In this document: positions 1-12,100 of the stretch, one piece after another
Numbering within the stretch: the stretch's first letter is position 1
Layout: each line of letters opens with the position of its first letter
Assembly: GCA_963693285.1 (NCBI GenBank)
Contig: OY848927.1
Location: 4,206,643 to 4,270,642, forward strand
Reading direction: 5' to 3'
Origin: Xestospongia muta
Lineage: Eukaryota > Porifera > Demospongiae > Haplosclerida > Petrosiidae
DNA: 64,000 bases
Made by a program: the position numbers and the translations under genes
The notes under the pieces: model-generated
Told to the model about the DNA's origin: nothing
What the model saw: only the letters and a program-made list of their open reading frames with translations
Databases searched by the model: none

Positions 1-3000
1 CATTGCCATGACAACCAACAGATGTCATATGTACTGGTCCAACTCCTCTTCCAAAGAATGCACCATACATTGGAATAGCTCCTATATATATAGAAGATAA
101 TGGTCACTTCATTGACTAGTTAATTCCTCACTTAATGTCTGATATCCAGCTTGTCTACATGTTACTAGAGCATCTTGTTCATCCCATCCATTACTACACA
201 CACTACCCCAGTATCCATCAAGACATATCTCAACTCTACCCTCATTTAACTGACTACCTCCAGACAAATGAATAGCTCCAACATTTGTACATGATTCTGT
301 AAAATAATAAAAAATAATGTATATTAATTATTAGTAATATCATACCTGACTGTGATTTTATTTGACAATCTACACCTGCTCTGATTTCATCATACCAATA
401 GCTTAAATGATTAGATGGGTTTTGATATGAACAACCACTCAATGATGTTTCATTTCCATTACAACTGAAATATTGATATCCAACTCTTTCACTTTTAGTT
501 TTCCAAATTATATCTGTGATAGCTACTGACCCTACAATAAGCTAAAGTATTCACTATCATATAACCAATTTATCTTACAATTGTCATAATATCCAAGTTG
601 TCTACATACAATTTTAGCATGAGAATAAGACCAATAATTTGCCTCTGTTGTCATCCATATTCCATCTATACATATCTCAACTTTGCCTTCATTATCACTT
701 TCACCATCCACTAAACGAACTGACCAATTAGTACAGTTGACTACATCTGTAGATACAGAGGATTATATGAGGATTATAAAGGAATCGTACTACTTTTACA
801 ATAGCATGTATTTGACCTGCACAATAGATTCCTGCAGTCACACTGTAATATCCATATGTATAGGTATCCTTTGAGCATTGACTTAAAGATGTTTCACTGC
901 CCATACAGTTAAATCTACCCCATACTAATGGTGCAATGTCTTGACTTCCTCCAAAGAATGAATATCGACTATAAACATTCCCTTCAAGCAAAAATAGTTA
1001 AAAACTGAATACTATTATTGTGGGCATTAAACTTACAGTTGTTGTTAGAGAATCCAAGTTGTCTACATGTAACATTCACATTTGCTATGGAATACCAGTC
1101 ATAACCACATATAAATCCCCACACTCCACTTCTACATATTTGTATATCTCCTTCATTCGGATTATTTCCTCCAATTAGTCTGATATCTCCTTCAGTACAG
1201 TATGTAGACTCTGATAGAATACATAAGTCATAATCACTGCAATTTTAATGATGACATTATCTTACTATAACATCTAACTCCAGCAGTACAACCAAAATAA
1301 CAGGCTAAACTAGGATTATATTGATAACTACATGATAGTAGAGATGTCTCTGAACCACCATTACTACATTGGACATTCCAAATAAGCTGTTGTAAATTTC
1401 CATCTCCAAATTGTGATGATGTATAAAATGATGCCCCTAGAATATCCACAGTTAATACTATGTATATACTAATGAATACAAGTTTACATGTTGGGTCATA
1501 TCCCAGTTGTCTACAAACAACTTGAGCATCTCTTCTGTCCCAAGAGTAATCACAGACAGTTCCCCATTCTCCATTGACACATATTTCTACTCTTCCTTCA
1601 TGTGGAGTGGAACCATTTACTAATCTAATGTTACCATGAATACAACCAATGGAAGCTATGAAAGTATATTGAATGATATAATATAAAACATAAAAAACCT
1701 TTTTTGATACACCTAACTCCAACATCAGTGGAGTGACTATACCAATAAGGATATAAGCCAAAACTACAGTCATCCAGAGTAAGTTCATTTCCATTACAGT
1801 CAAGGTTCACAAAAACAACAGGACCTGATCCTTGTCCATAGTTTCTAAATATCAGTACACCTATATAGAACAAAGTAAAGTTATCACAGTCCAGAGTACA
1901 TCTCAAAATTACGTGGTTTCTGATGACCTAACCTCCTGCAGACAACTTTCCCATCATTTACGCCAAAACCATAATAGGATACAGTCCCCCATACTCCATT
2001 ACTACAGTACTCTACTCTGCCCTCAACCTTATTAGGACCATTACGTCCAACCAGACGCATAGAACCATTTTTACAGCTCTCTGTGTGTGAACGTTACATG
2101 ATAGTGAACATTTTCATCGAAAAGTAAGTATTACCTGACACTATCATTCCTGTACATCTAATACGTGCTCTTTGATATTTACATGATGAACAAGAAGTGC
2201 TACTGCTATAAAAACAGTCCAATAAATTTGTTTCATTTCCAAAACATTTCCAGTTAGCTAGTGTTGATATTCCATGTCCAGTACCAAAGTAGTGAGATGA
2301 TAAAGACTGTGCACCTATATATACCAAACATCAACTGATATATATATATTAGTATTATTATTACCTGTTGCTGGTAGACCTAACTGTCTACAGACTACAA
2401 ATGCTTCTTGATAGTTAAAACCATTATAACACAGAGAAGTCCAAGCTCCATTATAACACACTTCAACTGTTCCTTCATTATGTACCAGTCCATCAGTGAG
2501 ACGAACATCACCTTGTGTACAGGAGTTAACTAGAATATAAAATCATGATAATTATGTGATTAGTAGTATAGTATCTATACCTGGACAGACCACACTAACA
2601 TCTTGTGAGTGAGAGCAAAAATAATAAGGATAGCCAATATCATGTTCTCTTGGACAATCCAATAGGTTACTCTCAGTACCAGTACAATAAATACGGTTTA
2701 ACCATATTGGTCCACTACCTTCTCCATAATATGCATTTTGAATGTATGTCACAGCTATTAAGTATTAAATTTATGTGGTAATATAATTTTCTCACTTTGT
2801 CCTCCATCCACTTCATATCCCAGTTGTCTACAAACCACTTTAGTATCATTAGTGTCAAAAGAGTCATCACATATTGTACCCCAAACAAAATTTATACAAA
2901 TCTCCAGTCTTCCTTGATTAGTGAGACCTCCATTTACTAACCTTAAAGATCCATGCTCACAGTTGACATTAAAAGTACCTGATGTAAATAAATAAAAAAG

Positions 3001-4500
3001 TCAAAGTTTAATAATAAGAGACCAAATAAGATTATTGAAATAAGATTTCCATAGTTGTATAAAGAGATGTTGTACATTAATTGGACATTCATTGAGTTTT
3101 CTACCTAGCATGCTATAACTGCTAGAGGTGATTTCTGACATAGTTTTTGCTCTTCTGTGCATGTTCACATATGGGTGTGTCCATTTACAGTTTCAATTTA
3201 TTGTTATGAATCTTTTGAGAGTGTTAAATATAATTAAGTTGCTTACAATATCCACCAACACACATAAAATAACAATCAATGAATATTATTGCTTTTTCTG
3301 TAAACACTTTCGATTGGGATTAATACTTCTAGTTGTCTAGCTCAAGAAAATGTCTTTGAATAGTTTTTCAAATTTTTTGTAACTATATATCCAGATATCA
3401 AAATAATCTTAGGATGATTTACAATTACTTACGTTATTTTGTAAATTATTTATTTCAAATTATATTAAACAGTCCTATAATTCTTTTGGTATATTGTACA
3501 TACTGTTATTTAGTATCTTCATTTGTATAATTATAGTATGTGACAATTGATATAATAACTGCATACCTTCACTACCAAAATTATTAATACAAATAGCAAC
3601 CATAAATAGCTGGTGTCAAATTAATAATGCAATAATAGGAGTGGTTTACTACCGACTGTGCATTGTGCACTCAGGTGTTTAGAGTTTTGGAAGATATTGG
3701 GATGGATCTAGTAACAGTATAAAATATAGTATAATACTGATAATACCATTCCCATAATCATTAAAACATTTTGACACAAACAGCATGCCAGAGCTTAAAG
3801 CCAAAGTGCTGTGAAAACAGGTGACGCATCAGAATTTCAAATTCTTTTACAAAACACATTGGTGAATATTCAGTTATTTCTCCTATAGTGTAAGTATCAT
3901 ATTACATGACCTTTAATATTTGGATTAATCCAATTAATAATTTAAAGAGTTTGTAGCATGACAATCTTACCTTTTACCCAGTACAGTTGTGAAATCAGAA
4001 ATATTAGTATCCAATTCTTCAACTAAAGTAAATAAAGATAAGCTAACCTCAACACAATAAAGTCAATTTTAGGGATTACATTAAGAATTCTTAAACCAGA
4101 TATTTGTGATTTTATTAAAACATCCTGGGCCTAAACTATTAAAGCGAAATAGAATATGACATCAGTACATATAAGCATATCGGCTATAACCTTACACCTA
4201 TATAATATTATGAAGTAGGATGCTAGACTGTGAGGATTTATAATGTCTTAGTTCACTATATTGACATTTGTACATCTATTCATTGATATTCATCAAAAGC
4301 ACATACAACATATAAATAGATAAAGGATTACTTACTATTCTTAAATTTAACAAAAACTAAACATGCAGTCTAAATACATACACATATATATTTAACATGA
4401 TATTTTGCACTCTGCTGACAATAATATGATAGCAATAATTTAAGTTAGTGATCATGATCTTATATGTAATGTTCTTTACCTTAACAGATGAATGCTGCAT
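1..4500 (-). CDS. Receptor gene A: signal peptide + seven SRCR domains (3' part off the left edge)
   Basis: Partial SRCR receptor gene, read right to left. Exons: 4480-4500 (ATG at 4500), 3971-4022, 2796-2978, 2581-2754, 2365-2529, 2135-2314, 1913-2080, 1699-1860, 1488-1655, 1266-1436, 1037-1210, 817-981, 579-746, 346-531, 132-296, and 81 to beyond base 1. The first two exons join as [20 protein letters not shown]..., a signal peptide, and splice in phase 1 to [10 protein letters not shown]. Each SRCR domain uses two exons: the first carries VEIC...VC...VCRQLGY, the second G.G...L..C.G.E..L..C...V.C. Domain 7 is cut by the window edge, so Ig, transmembrane and tail parts are not visible. SRCR2 is the most divergent of the six copies (LCYNGFNYQ where others have VCDNNWGYQ). 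Intron 2 is about 380 bases longer than in the other copies and has a stop in the frame that other copies leave open, so only the spliced upstream start works here. Known SRCR relatives (DMBT1, CD163) bind microbes or proteins; ligand unknown. Confidence 0.88.
3269..3673. other. Insertion of about 400 bp in intron 2 of gene A
   Basis: Between CACACATAAAAT and TTTAGAGTTTTGGAAG, gene A has extra A+T-rich sequence that B to F lack. No terminal repeats or coding potential were recognised. Confidence 0.5.
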
Positions 4501-5381
4501 CTTTACTATGATTAGACTACTTCTATCTGTTGAGAAGTTAAGGATGAGAGGATCCTGTGTATTCAAGTAGGCATGCAATGGCTATTCGAACAGCACAAAG
4601 AAATTAATACTTATTCTAGCAAGCTAGTACCTCCTCCTTTATGATAAGCTGATGGGCAGTCTTATGGCACCAAGTGTAACACAACAAATGTCATATTATA
4701 CCCTAATAAAGTGATGCATACGTCATAATGTCACGTAACAAGAACTGAGCCATGGGGTCTAGAAGCAAATTTGGCTGTCTCATTGGAATGTGTGTGATGT
4801 GGTCATACTGTCATGAAATTACAATTGCTATATCTATCACACTGTTCATCTCAATAGCTTCAATGTATACATATCTCATTAGGAGATTTGTTTAAAATTA
4901 TGCCAAATTTAGCTTCTGCACATATTTGCAATTTTTGGTCTAGAGTTTTTCCTACCCAACTTACTGTGGTAGTGTTTTTATGCAAGCATTCATGAGAGAT
5001 GTTTAAAGTTTGACCAAAACTATGGTGATAAAAGCTTATCTTTATAGAGTGCACAATCTCATGTTATATACATGTCATTATTATTGCTATATATTATTAT
5101 ATCACTGTAAAAATTAATTTAATAAAATTAATCAGTTATTTTAAAAGTCAACTTGTAGCTTACATCAGTGGATTACTATGGAAACTAGAACTCATGATCA
5201 GTACTATATAATTTGTTGGTATGTTGTACTATTACAAAGCAACAAGTTATACAGTGAGTAATTCACATGAATTTTAATTCATAGTAATCCACCCTTGCCA
5301 TGTAAGCTATAAATTAGTTGTTAAAGAACATATTAATTTTTATAGAGTGCACAATCTAATGTTACATATATCATCATTATT

Positions 5382-5382
5382 G

Positions 5383-5413
<31 letters not shown>
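5382..5413. repeat. (TA)n tract (gap A-B)
   Basis: Short TA run at the position where every other unit carries a microsatellite, just after ATCATCATTATTGTTAT. Confidence 0.85.
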
Positions 5414-5418
<5 letters not shown>

Positions 5419-6088
5419 CGTGTTTATTTTTAATGAATAGTAAGTAATCCATTAGCTATTTATATGTTGTATGTGCGTTTGATGAATATCAATCAATAAA
5501 TGTACAACTGTCAATATATAGTGAACTAAAACACTATAAATACTCAGAGTCTAGCAACCTACTTCATAATATTGTATAGGTATAAGGATTATATAGTCAA
5601 TATGCCTATATGTACTGATTTCTTATTCTAATAATAACATAGTCAACCTGATAGTATACTATAATGAAAATAGCATCATATTTACTTTCAGTTTGTATCA
5701 AATAATTTGCTACATACTTGTTATAACCATATATTGGTTAATCAGTCAATTTTTACAATGGTTCCCATATTTTATTTTTACTTTAATGATTTAGGATGGG
5801 AGTTTTAATGTAATAAGTAAATAAAAAACTCTTTCTAAAAAGTGAATCTAATATAAGGATGGCTAATGTCAGTCTAATATGAAAAATGTTAACAAGATAG
5901 TAAGGATGGCAATTGCATCATCCCTACATAATGTTACAGGGATAGATGCAAAAGTATATCACTGATATTGTGTTTGAGTTGACTCATCCTTTCGATATTA
6001 GTAATAGTTTAAATTGTTGTTGATGAAAATGCATAATGTGTATAAATCTTTATAGACTAATTAAAATTATCCATGATCATGTCATTAT

Positions 6089-6250
6089 ACCTTAAAGATC
6101 CATGTTCACAGTAGTCATTACATTGAACTTAAGTCAGAGAATAGTCAAATGTAGTGAGTATATAAATTATGACTTGTAAATTACCTTCAAAATACAAGAC
6201 CAATAAGGTTATCAAAGTACAAGCATGCCAGTGTGAGCTAGTCTACTAGC
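6089..6250 (-). pseudogene. SRCR1 exon relic 1 (gap A-B)
   Basis: Bases 6089-6128 match the start of the receptor SRCR1 exon (CATGGATCTTTAAGG core) with many changes. The following stretch to about 6250 resembles receptor intron 2, including the CAATAAGGTTATC and GCATGC landmarks. Too degraded to code. It marks an older receptor copy once located here. Confidence 0.5.
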
Positions 6251-6774
6251 TTATGATTTATCTTTTATATAGTGTGGATCAATTAAGAATATCTGACAAA
6301 ACAAAAATTACATATAAACAGAATACACAAATAGTACATGTATATGTACATAACAACATTATGGAAATATAGTGTGTTGTAGTTGATATTTGAGAAATGA
6401 TTGAAAGAGGTCTAAAAGCAAGCAGGACTTGTGTCAATAATAATCCATTTAGTTATTTGATCATTTGAGAAAAACATACAAACATGTTTTATGGTTGATG
6501 GTTTTAGTTAGTTATATATACATTATAATAGTGTAATGGATACAACTGTCAACATGATATACCACTTAAATCTGCTCAGATAGAATTAAATTGTGAACTA
6601 TAAATATAACATTCCTCATTTCAAAGGCATTCAAAAGAGAACAGTATCATTCATTTTGAATATTGGATTTTCATTGTCAGTATTTTGCATAAAAATCTGT
6701 CTTTTAAACCTGCTTGTTTGTTTGTTTGTTTAGTTCTAGTGGTACCTACATGCAAAAGTCCTAAAATTGTTTTA

Positions 6775-6848
<74 letters not shown>

Positions 6849-6871
6849 GTATGTATATGTATATGTATGTA
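6775..6871. repeat. (TA)n/(TATG)n tract (gap A-B)
   Basis: About 95 bases of TA and TATG repeats. The homologous place in gap B-C (near 18685) has almost none. Reading frames through it are artefacts. Confidence 0.85.
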
Positions 6872-7361
6872 TGTATTTTTGTTTTCATCATTTTATTGTA
6901 TTGCTGCATTTCGGTACTTAGTATAAATTTGATTATAAACACTTACAGAATTGATTTTAATTTTTAGGATTACATCCAAACATGCAGTATACATGTATCA
7001 TGTAGGCATAAATTATTTTGTTGTTTCTTCCTTTACAAGTTATTATCATCTATTAACAAAGAAAACACATTAGAGGAAAACACAACAGTAATTACATTAT
7101 ACAAATGTATACATAATATCAGCAATAGGCTATATACCAAGTAGCTAATTAACTACATGTATGGTCAATTATATGCATGTGTATATTACTAAGTAGTTTA
7201 TTAACATGCATCTGTTCTTAGAATTATCAAAATGTAAAACCATATAAGAAATCCTGGAGGGAATAAAAACTTACTTACTAGAATGACATCTTTGTTGATA
7301 TGGTTTAAAAGTAATACATGTCAATGTACTTGTGTACTGTTGCAATACTAGTAGACTTCAG

Positions 7362-7511
7362 AATATTGAATCCATCTACATTTACTTTGGCCAACCTTCA
7401 GACCCCATGCTCATAACGTTTGACCACACCTTCAACAGGATGAAAGATGAAATTAATCAATTTAAGACCCATCCTCTATTCTCAAAAGTGGTGATGACTA
7501 TTTGTCCAGCA
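7362..7511 (+). pseudogene. Exon-like block, 50 codons, unknown family (gap A-B)
   Basis: A plus-strand block bounded by an AG acceptor (ACTTCAG at 7361) and a strong donor (GCA|GTAAGT at 7512). It is exactly 50 codons, phase 0 at both ends, without stops. It encodes NIESIYIYFGQPSDPMLITF, then a charged stretch (RMKDEINQFK) and VVMTICPA. I do not recognise the family. No partner exon with matching splice sites is obvious nearby, so it may be a stranded exon of a lost gene. Confidence 0.4.
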
Positions 7512-7852
7512 GTAAGTCCATACTTTGTTGTGTATTATAATACTGGTCCCCACCTCCTTAAACCTAAACATTACCTATACGCAACAAAAGTATGACTTCC
7601 TGCTGGATAAATAGCCACTACCTCCAGGGTACATTTGTGTCAACATTCTTATGATAGTTTTATCTTGTCACATGGTGTATATAGCATAGTATATACATAA
7701 ATTATTACCTGTTAATAAAAACATTTATATTAGAAGAGTCTTCAATTATTATACGTATCAAAAAGCATAATGTTATATTTCACTACACCCTGCTAATCAA
7801 TAACATAACTGTCATCATGTTCCTCCCTCTACCCCCTCTAAATAATTATTTA

Positions 7853-7932
7853 ATTCCAGTTGTCCTCAATTAGTAGTACTCCTATTAATTAACCTTAAAG
7901 ATCCATGTTCATAGTTTCATATTAAAGGTACC
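7853..7932 (-). pseudogene. SRCR1 exon relic 2 (gap A-B)
   Basis: On the minus strand this reads like the SRCR1 exon from GTACTTTTAATG through the LRLVNGG and GRLEI positions, with the same spacing. It has several stops (TGA, TAA, TAG), and the central EHG Cys codon is lost. A second, independent fossil receptor 5' end. Confidence 0.6.
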
Positions 7933-9117
7933 TGCCAGAGCCAGCAGAAAATTATAGCTAATACAATCTGCATCAGTGAAATTATACCTTGTGTGTAACC
8001 AAGAGTAGTGTGTGATAAGAAGAAATAGACACCACTTTTTCTAATGCTAGTTTGATGAAGCTAAAAAACTAACAGTTATACTTTTCATAAATAGTTTCAT
8101 AGTAAAACTCATAAACTGTTGTGACAGAGTTCATAAATAAGAAAGAATTTAATTTCATTCATGTTTTATAAATATCATCGTTTTTGTTTATGTACACTAA
8201 CGATATTAAATACATATTTTAATGTTTTAGCAATTTAGTGACTACATTAAAATTGGAGTTGTGTACTAAATTAAAATATTAATAGAACTTTATGGTATAA
8301 TATTTTAAGTATATTTTATACCTGTAGTTTAGTGTATAGGAAGATTGAGGGGGTGGAATTTTATTTTAATATAAAATAATGTATAAAAGTTACACGACAT
8401 ATATAGCTAAAATTATAGGTTAAATTGGAAGTGGCATTGAATGCATCCTAAAATAATGACTTGTTTAATATTGGTAAATTTTGTAAACACAATAGTAGTT
8501 TTAAAGGTAGTAGTCATTATAATAGCAGTCATTCGTTCATTAGCCATACCAAAATCTGATCCTAAGGTCTTGTGTCTCAATGTCCAGTCCTATCCACATA
8601 AAATTTAGTTATCTTTGTTTGAAATAAGTCGTCTTAGGATTACCTTTTAACTTGAATATATAATCTGATGATTACTTATACAAACACTATGTATGCTTTA
8701 TTAGGTATCAATATTTTCAGATAATAAATGACCAATCTAATGAACCAGCAAGTATCTGGTTCACTAGATATTAACATGCATATATTCACTACACTAACAA
8801 AATGACAATCATGTTGTGATAAAATATTGTCTACCAATTTTTTGTCTTAGAATAAAATAATTTAATATTATCCAAAACTTTATTCCAGTCAGAAACAGCT
8901 ATACTCTATCACATTGACTCTGACATTAAATATTTGGTTGTCATAGCTACTGAGCAATGAAAACAATAATTAATAAAGTTTAAAATAATGACTACTAATA
9001 CAACATAATAATGACTGTGTGAGTGTGTACTTTTTAACAGCTAACTATTAATACTAACAATAAAAACATTGAGACTAAACTATATATACTGCAAACAATG
9101 GTATATAACATTGAAAG

Positions 9118-12100
9118 TTAGTTATACGGTGCTTCATAAACATCATTGTCTTCGCATGTTGACATCATTGCTTCATTTCCTTTGCATTTCTCATTTGAGA
9201 TGGCAACTGCTGGTTTTATTGGTTGTGTATTATTGAGTGCTTTGGGACCTGTACTTGATGTTTGCCCTGTATGGTAATGTGCTACACTGTAATGTAGTGT
9301 ACTGTTTAGTAGCTCATTACTATCAATAGAAACAGATATGGACTCTGCAGTGTATTGTACTTCCTCTTGTGGTATTGAAGTCTTTGTTGTTCTACCTTTT
9401 CTTGATTTCAATAATATAGCACTATACAATACATTAAATTATTATAACATAATATATACTTACATGATTATAATAATGATCATTCCACATAGTATTGTAG
9501 CACTAATAAACCCAGCAAAAAACAGTCCGGTCAAAATTCCAATATTATTGTTCTCCTTTTGATTTAGATTAGTACTGGTTATAACTTTTAATTTTTGTCC
9601 ATTAACTATTAAAGTTGTATTCCTTTCTTGACTGAAATCTCTCTCCAGTTGTTCAACTATCTCTGATGCTGTAAGGAGACCATTACTAGAAGAATATATG
9701 AAAGTAGTAGAGAAAGTCAGATTGTTATTAGAACATAATTGACTGCTGTCATTAAATGAACCATTAACTAATGAACAACTACATGATAGTTGAGCATGTT
9801 CCTTTATAGCAGACTCCATTGTTGGAATTTGGAGATCCTAAAGAGAAGAAAAAATTGGGAACAATCATTCATTATAATTTCTTACATTCCAATGATGACA
9901 ACTGTCAACTTGTAAATACAGAGATAGTTTAGCTAAAAATGGAATATTAAAACAATTGTCATTATAAATATCTAACCTTCTTCCTTAAGATATACACTTG
10001 ATTCAATTTCAATGACTGTATTATTGACTACACACTTATACACTCCATATTTACTACCAGTTTGATCTCTTACAGTATTATAGAATAATTGAGATAGTCC
10101 AATAGTGTTAGCAATAGACAGTCCATTCTTCATCAGTGTAATGTTATAATATAGAGGATAACCACCACTAACTGAACACACTAACTCAGTATTAGATGTT
10201 GAGTTAAAACTGGTTTTATCTGTTGTCAAGTTTGTTGACAGAGTTCCTATACAGCAATATTTAAAATATTAATATTTATATCAGTACTGACCCAGAGTTA
10301 ATTTTTGTTTATTAACTATTAGAGTTGTATTCCTTCCTTGACTGAAATCTGTCTCCAGTTGTTTTACTATCTCTGATGCTGTAAGGAGACCATTACTAGC
10401 AGCATAGATGAAAGTAGAGGAGAAAGTCATAATATTATTAGAACAAGATTGACTATTTTCTTTAAAGGAAGCATTAATTAATGAACAACTACAGGAGAGT
10501 TGAGCATGTTCCTTTATAGCAGACTCTATTGCTGGGATGTGGAAATCCTGTAAAAAAACAAACATTAATGCTTCATTATAAGTAACTTACATTCCATTGA
10601 TGACAGCTATCAACTTTAAAGTTTAGTGTCAGTACAGCTAAAATTAGATATCATTATATATTACAGTATGTAAAATATCTAACCTTCTTCCTTTAGATGT
10701 ACGTTTGATTCAATCTCAATGACTGTATTATTGACTACACACTTATACACTCCATATTTACTACCAATTTGATCTTCCTCAGTATTATAGACTAACTGAG
10801 ATGATCCAATAGTGTTAGCAATAGACAGTCCATTCTTCATCAGTGTAATGTTATAATATAGAGGATAACTATCACTAACTGAACACACTAACTCAGCATT
10901 AGATGCTGAGTTAAAACTGGTTTTATCTGTTCTTAAGTTTACTGATGGAGTTTCTATAATAAAGATTTAATCATAATGTTATATTTAGTTGTATTAGTAT
11001 TAACCATAGTATTCCAGTCTTTGTATTATAGAATCTATGACAATAGTTGATAAATTAAGATAACTGGAAGAAGTCAGGAAGTTCTGATATGAGTTACTAC
11101 AACTCAATGATGAGAGTACTGTTGAAGATGTAAGAGTTAGTTGAGACTCATAATATCCAGAGTCTAACACAGTAGGATTGTTAATACTCAAACTATAATA
11201 TGGTTCAGAATATAATCCTAAGTGGCTACTGATCATTCTTGAGGTAACCCTACTACCATCATGATACCAAAGTACTTGTACCTCATTACTGTATTGTTTG
11301 TCCTCATTAAGAAAACTAATGACTACAGCTTTCTCGGTTGTCTTATTAAAACCAGTGACAGGATAAGTAGATGAACATCTAGCTGACTTTGTAATATCAT
11401 CTCTATCTTCTAAATTAATAACAAGTTTATGTTAGTTATACAAAGTGTCCTAGCTTACTCTCAACAGAGACATAGAACACAGCAGGACTCAATACTGGAT
11501 AGTGTCTTAGAAGTTGTAAGACTTTCTGTTCACAGTCTCTATTGTAGTGATACAGTCTGAGACCATCAAATTTAACAGAGTATTCTCCTACATCTTCTTT
11601 AGTAATATTGGTAATAATCAGTGTCTTATTATCATTAGTAATACTGTACTTGTTGTAGGTATTAACAATCTGTTGACCATTATGATACCAGTTAAATTCA
11701 TGAAGATGGTCAGTAATAAAACTATCAGTTATATCAACTGTGAGGTTGACAACAGACCCAATAGTTGTAGATTTATTTCTTTTGCCAAAAGGATGAAGAA
11801 GACCTAATGGACATTGCCAAATGGTTTACACAACTACATTGTTTTACCTTTAATAGATATTTCTATATGTCCTCTCCCTAATGTTGCTCCATTATATTTA
11901 ACAATACAGTAGTAATTCCCTTGTTGTGTATGTCCTATAGGAACAGTCAATGTCACATTGGGATAGGTAGAAATAGGTTGTGATAATGTAACTCCTGACA
12001 CAGTGGTCCTCCATTGATAAGTAGTGTTAATAGGAGGACTTGGAGAGACATTACAATGAAGTGTCACTTTACTACCAATAGTTACAGAGGACTGGTTTGA

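Larger units (their letters stand above)
4501..9117. other. Gap A-B (intergenic)
   Basis: 5' flank of gene A, a TA tract, two SRCR1 relics, a TA/TATG tract, the 50-codon exon-like block and the 3' flank of gene B. Apart from repeat lengths it reads almost the same as gap B-C over its whole length. No complete gene seen. Confidence 0.7.

Noticed and set aside
4357..4578. Open frame MHAYLNTQDPL... across exon 1 of gene A as a separate small protein
   Set aside because: It needs a TTG start, is preceded by a stop and runs past the exon 1 donor. Only the ATG at 4500 joined to exon 2 makes sense.
11547..11807. Plus-strand open frames of about 86 codons repeated in each unit (also 23343-23603, 34253-34513, 45996-46256)
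   Set aside because: They are the antisense of the Ig2 exon and have no features of their own.
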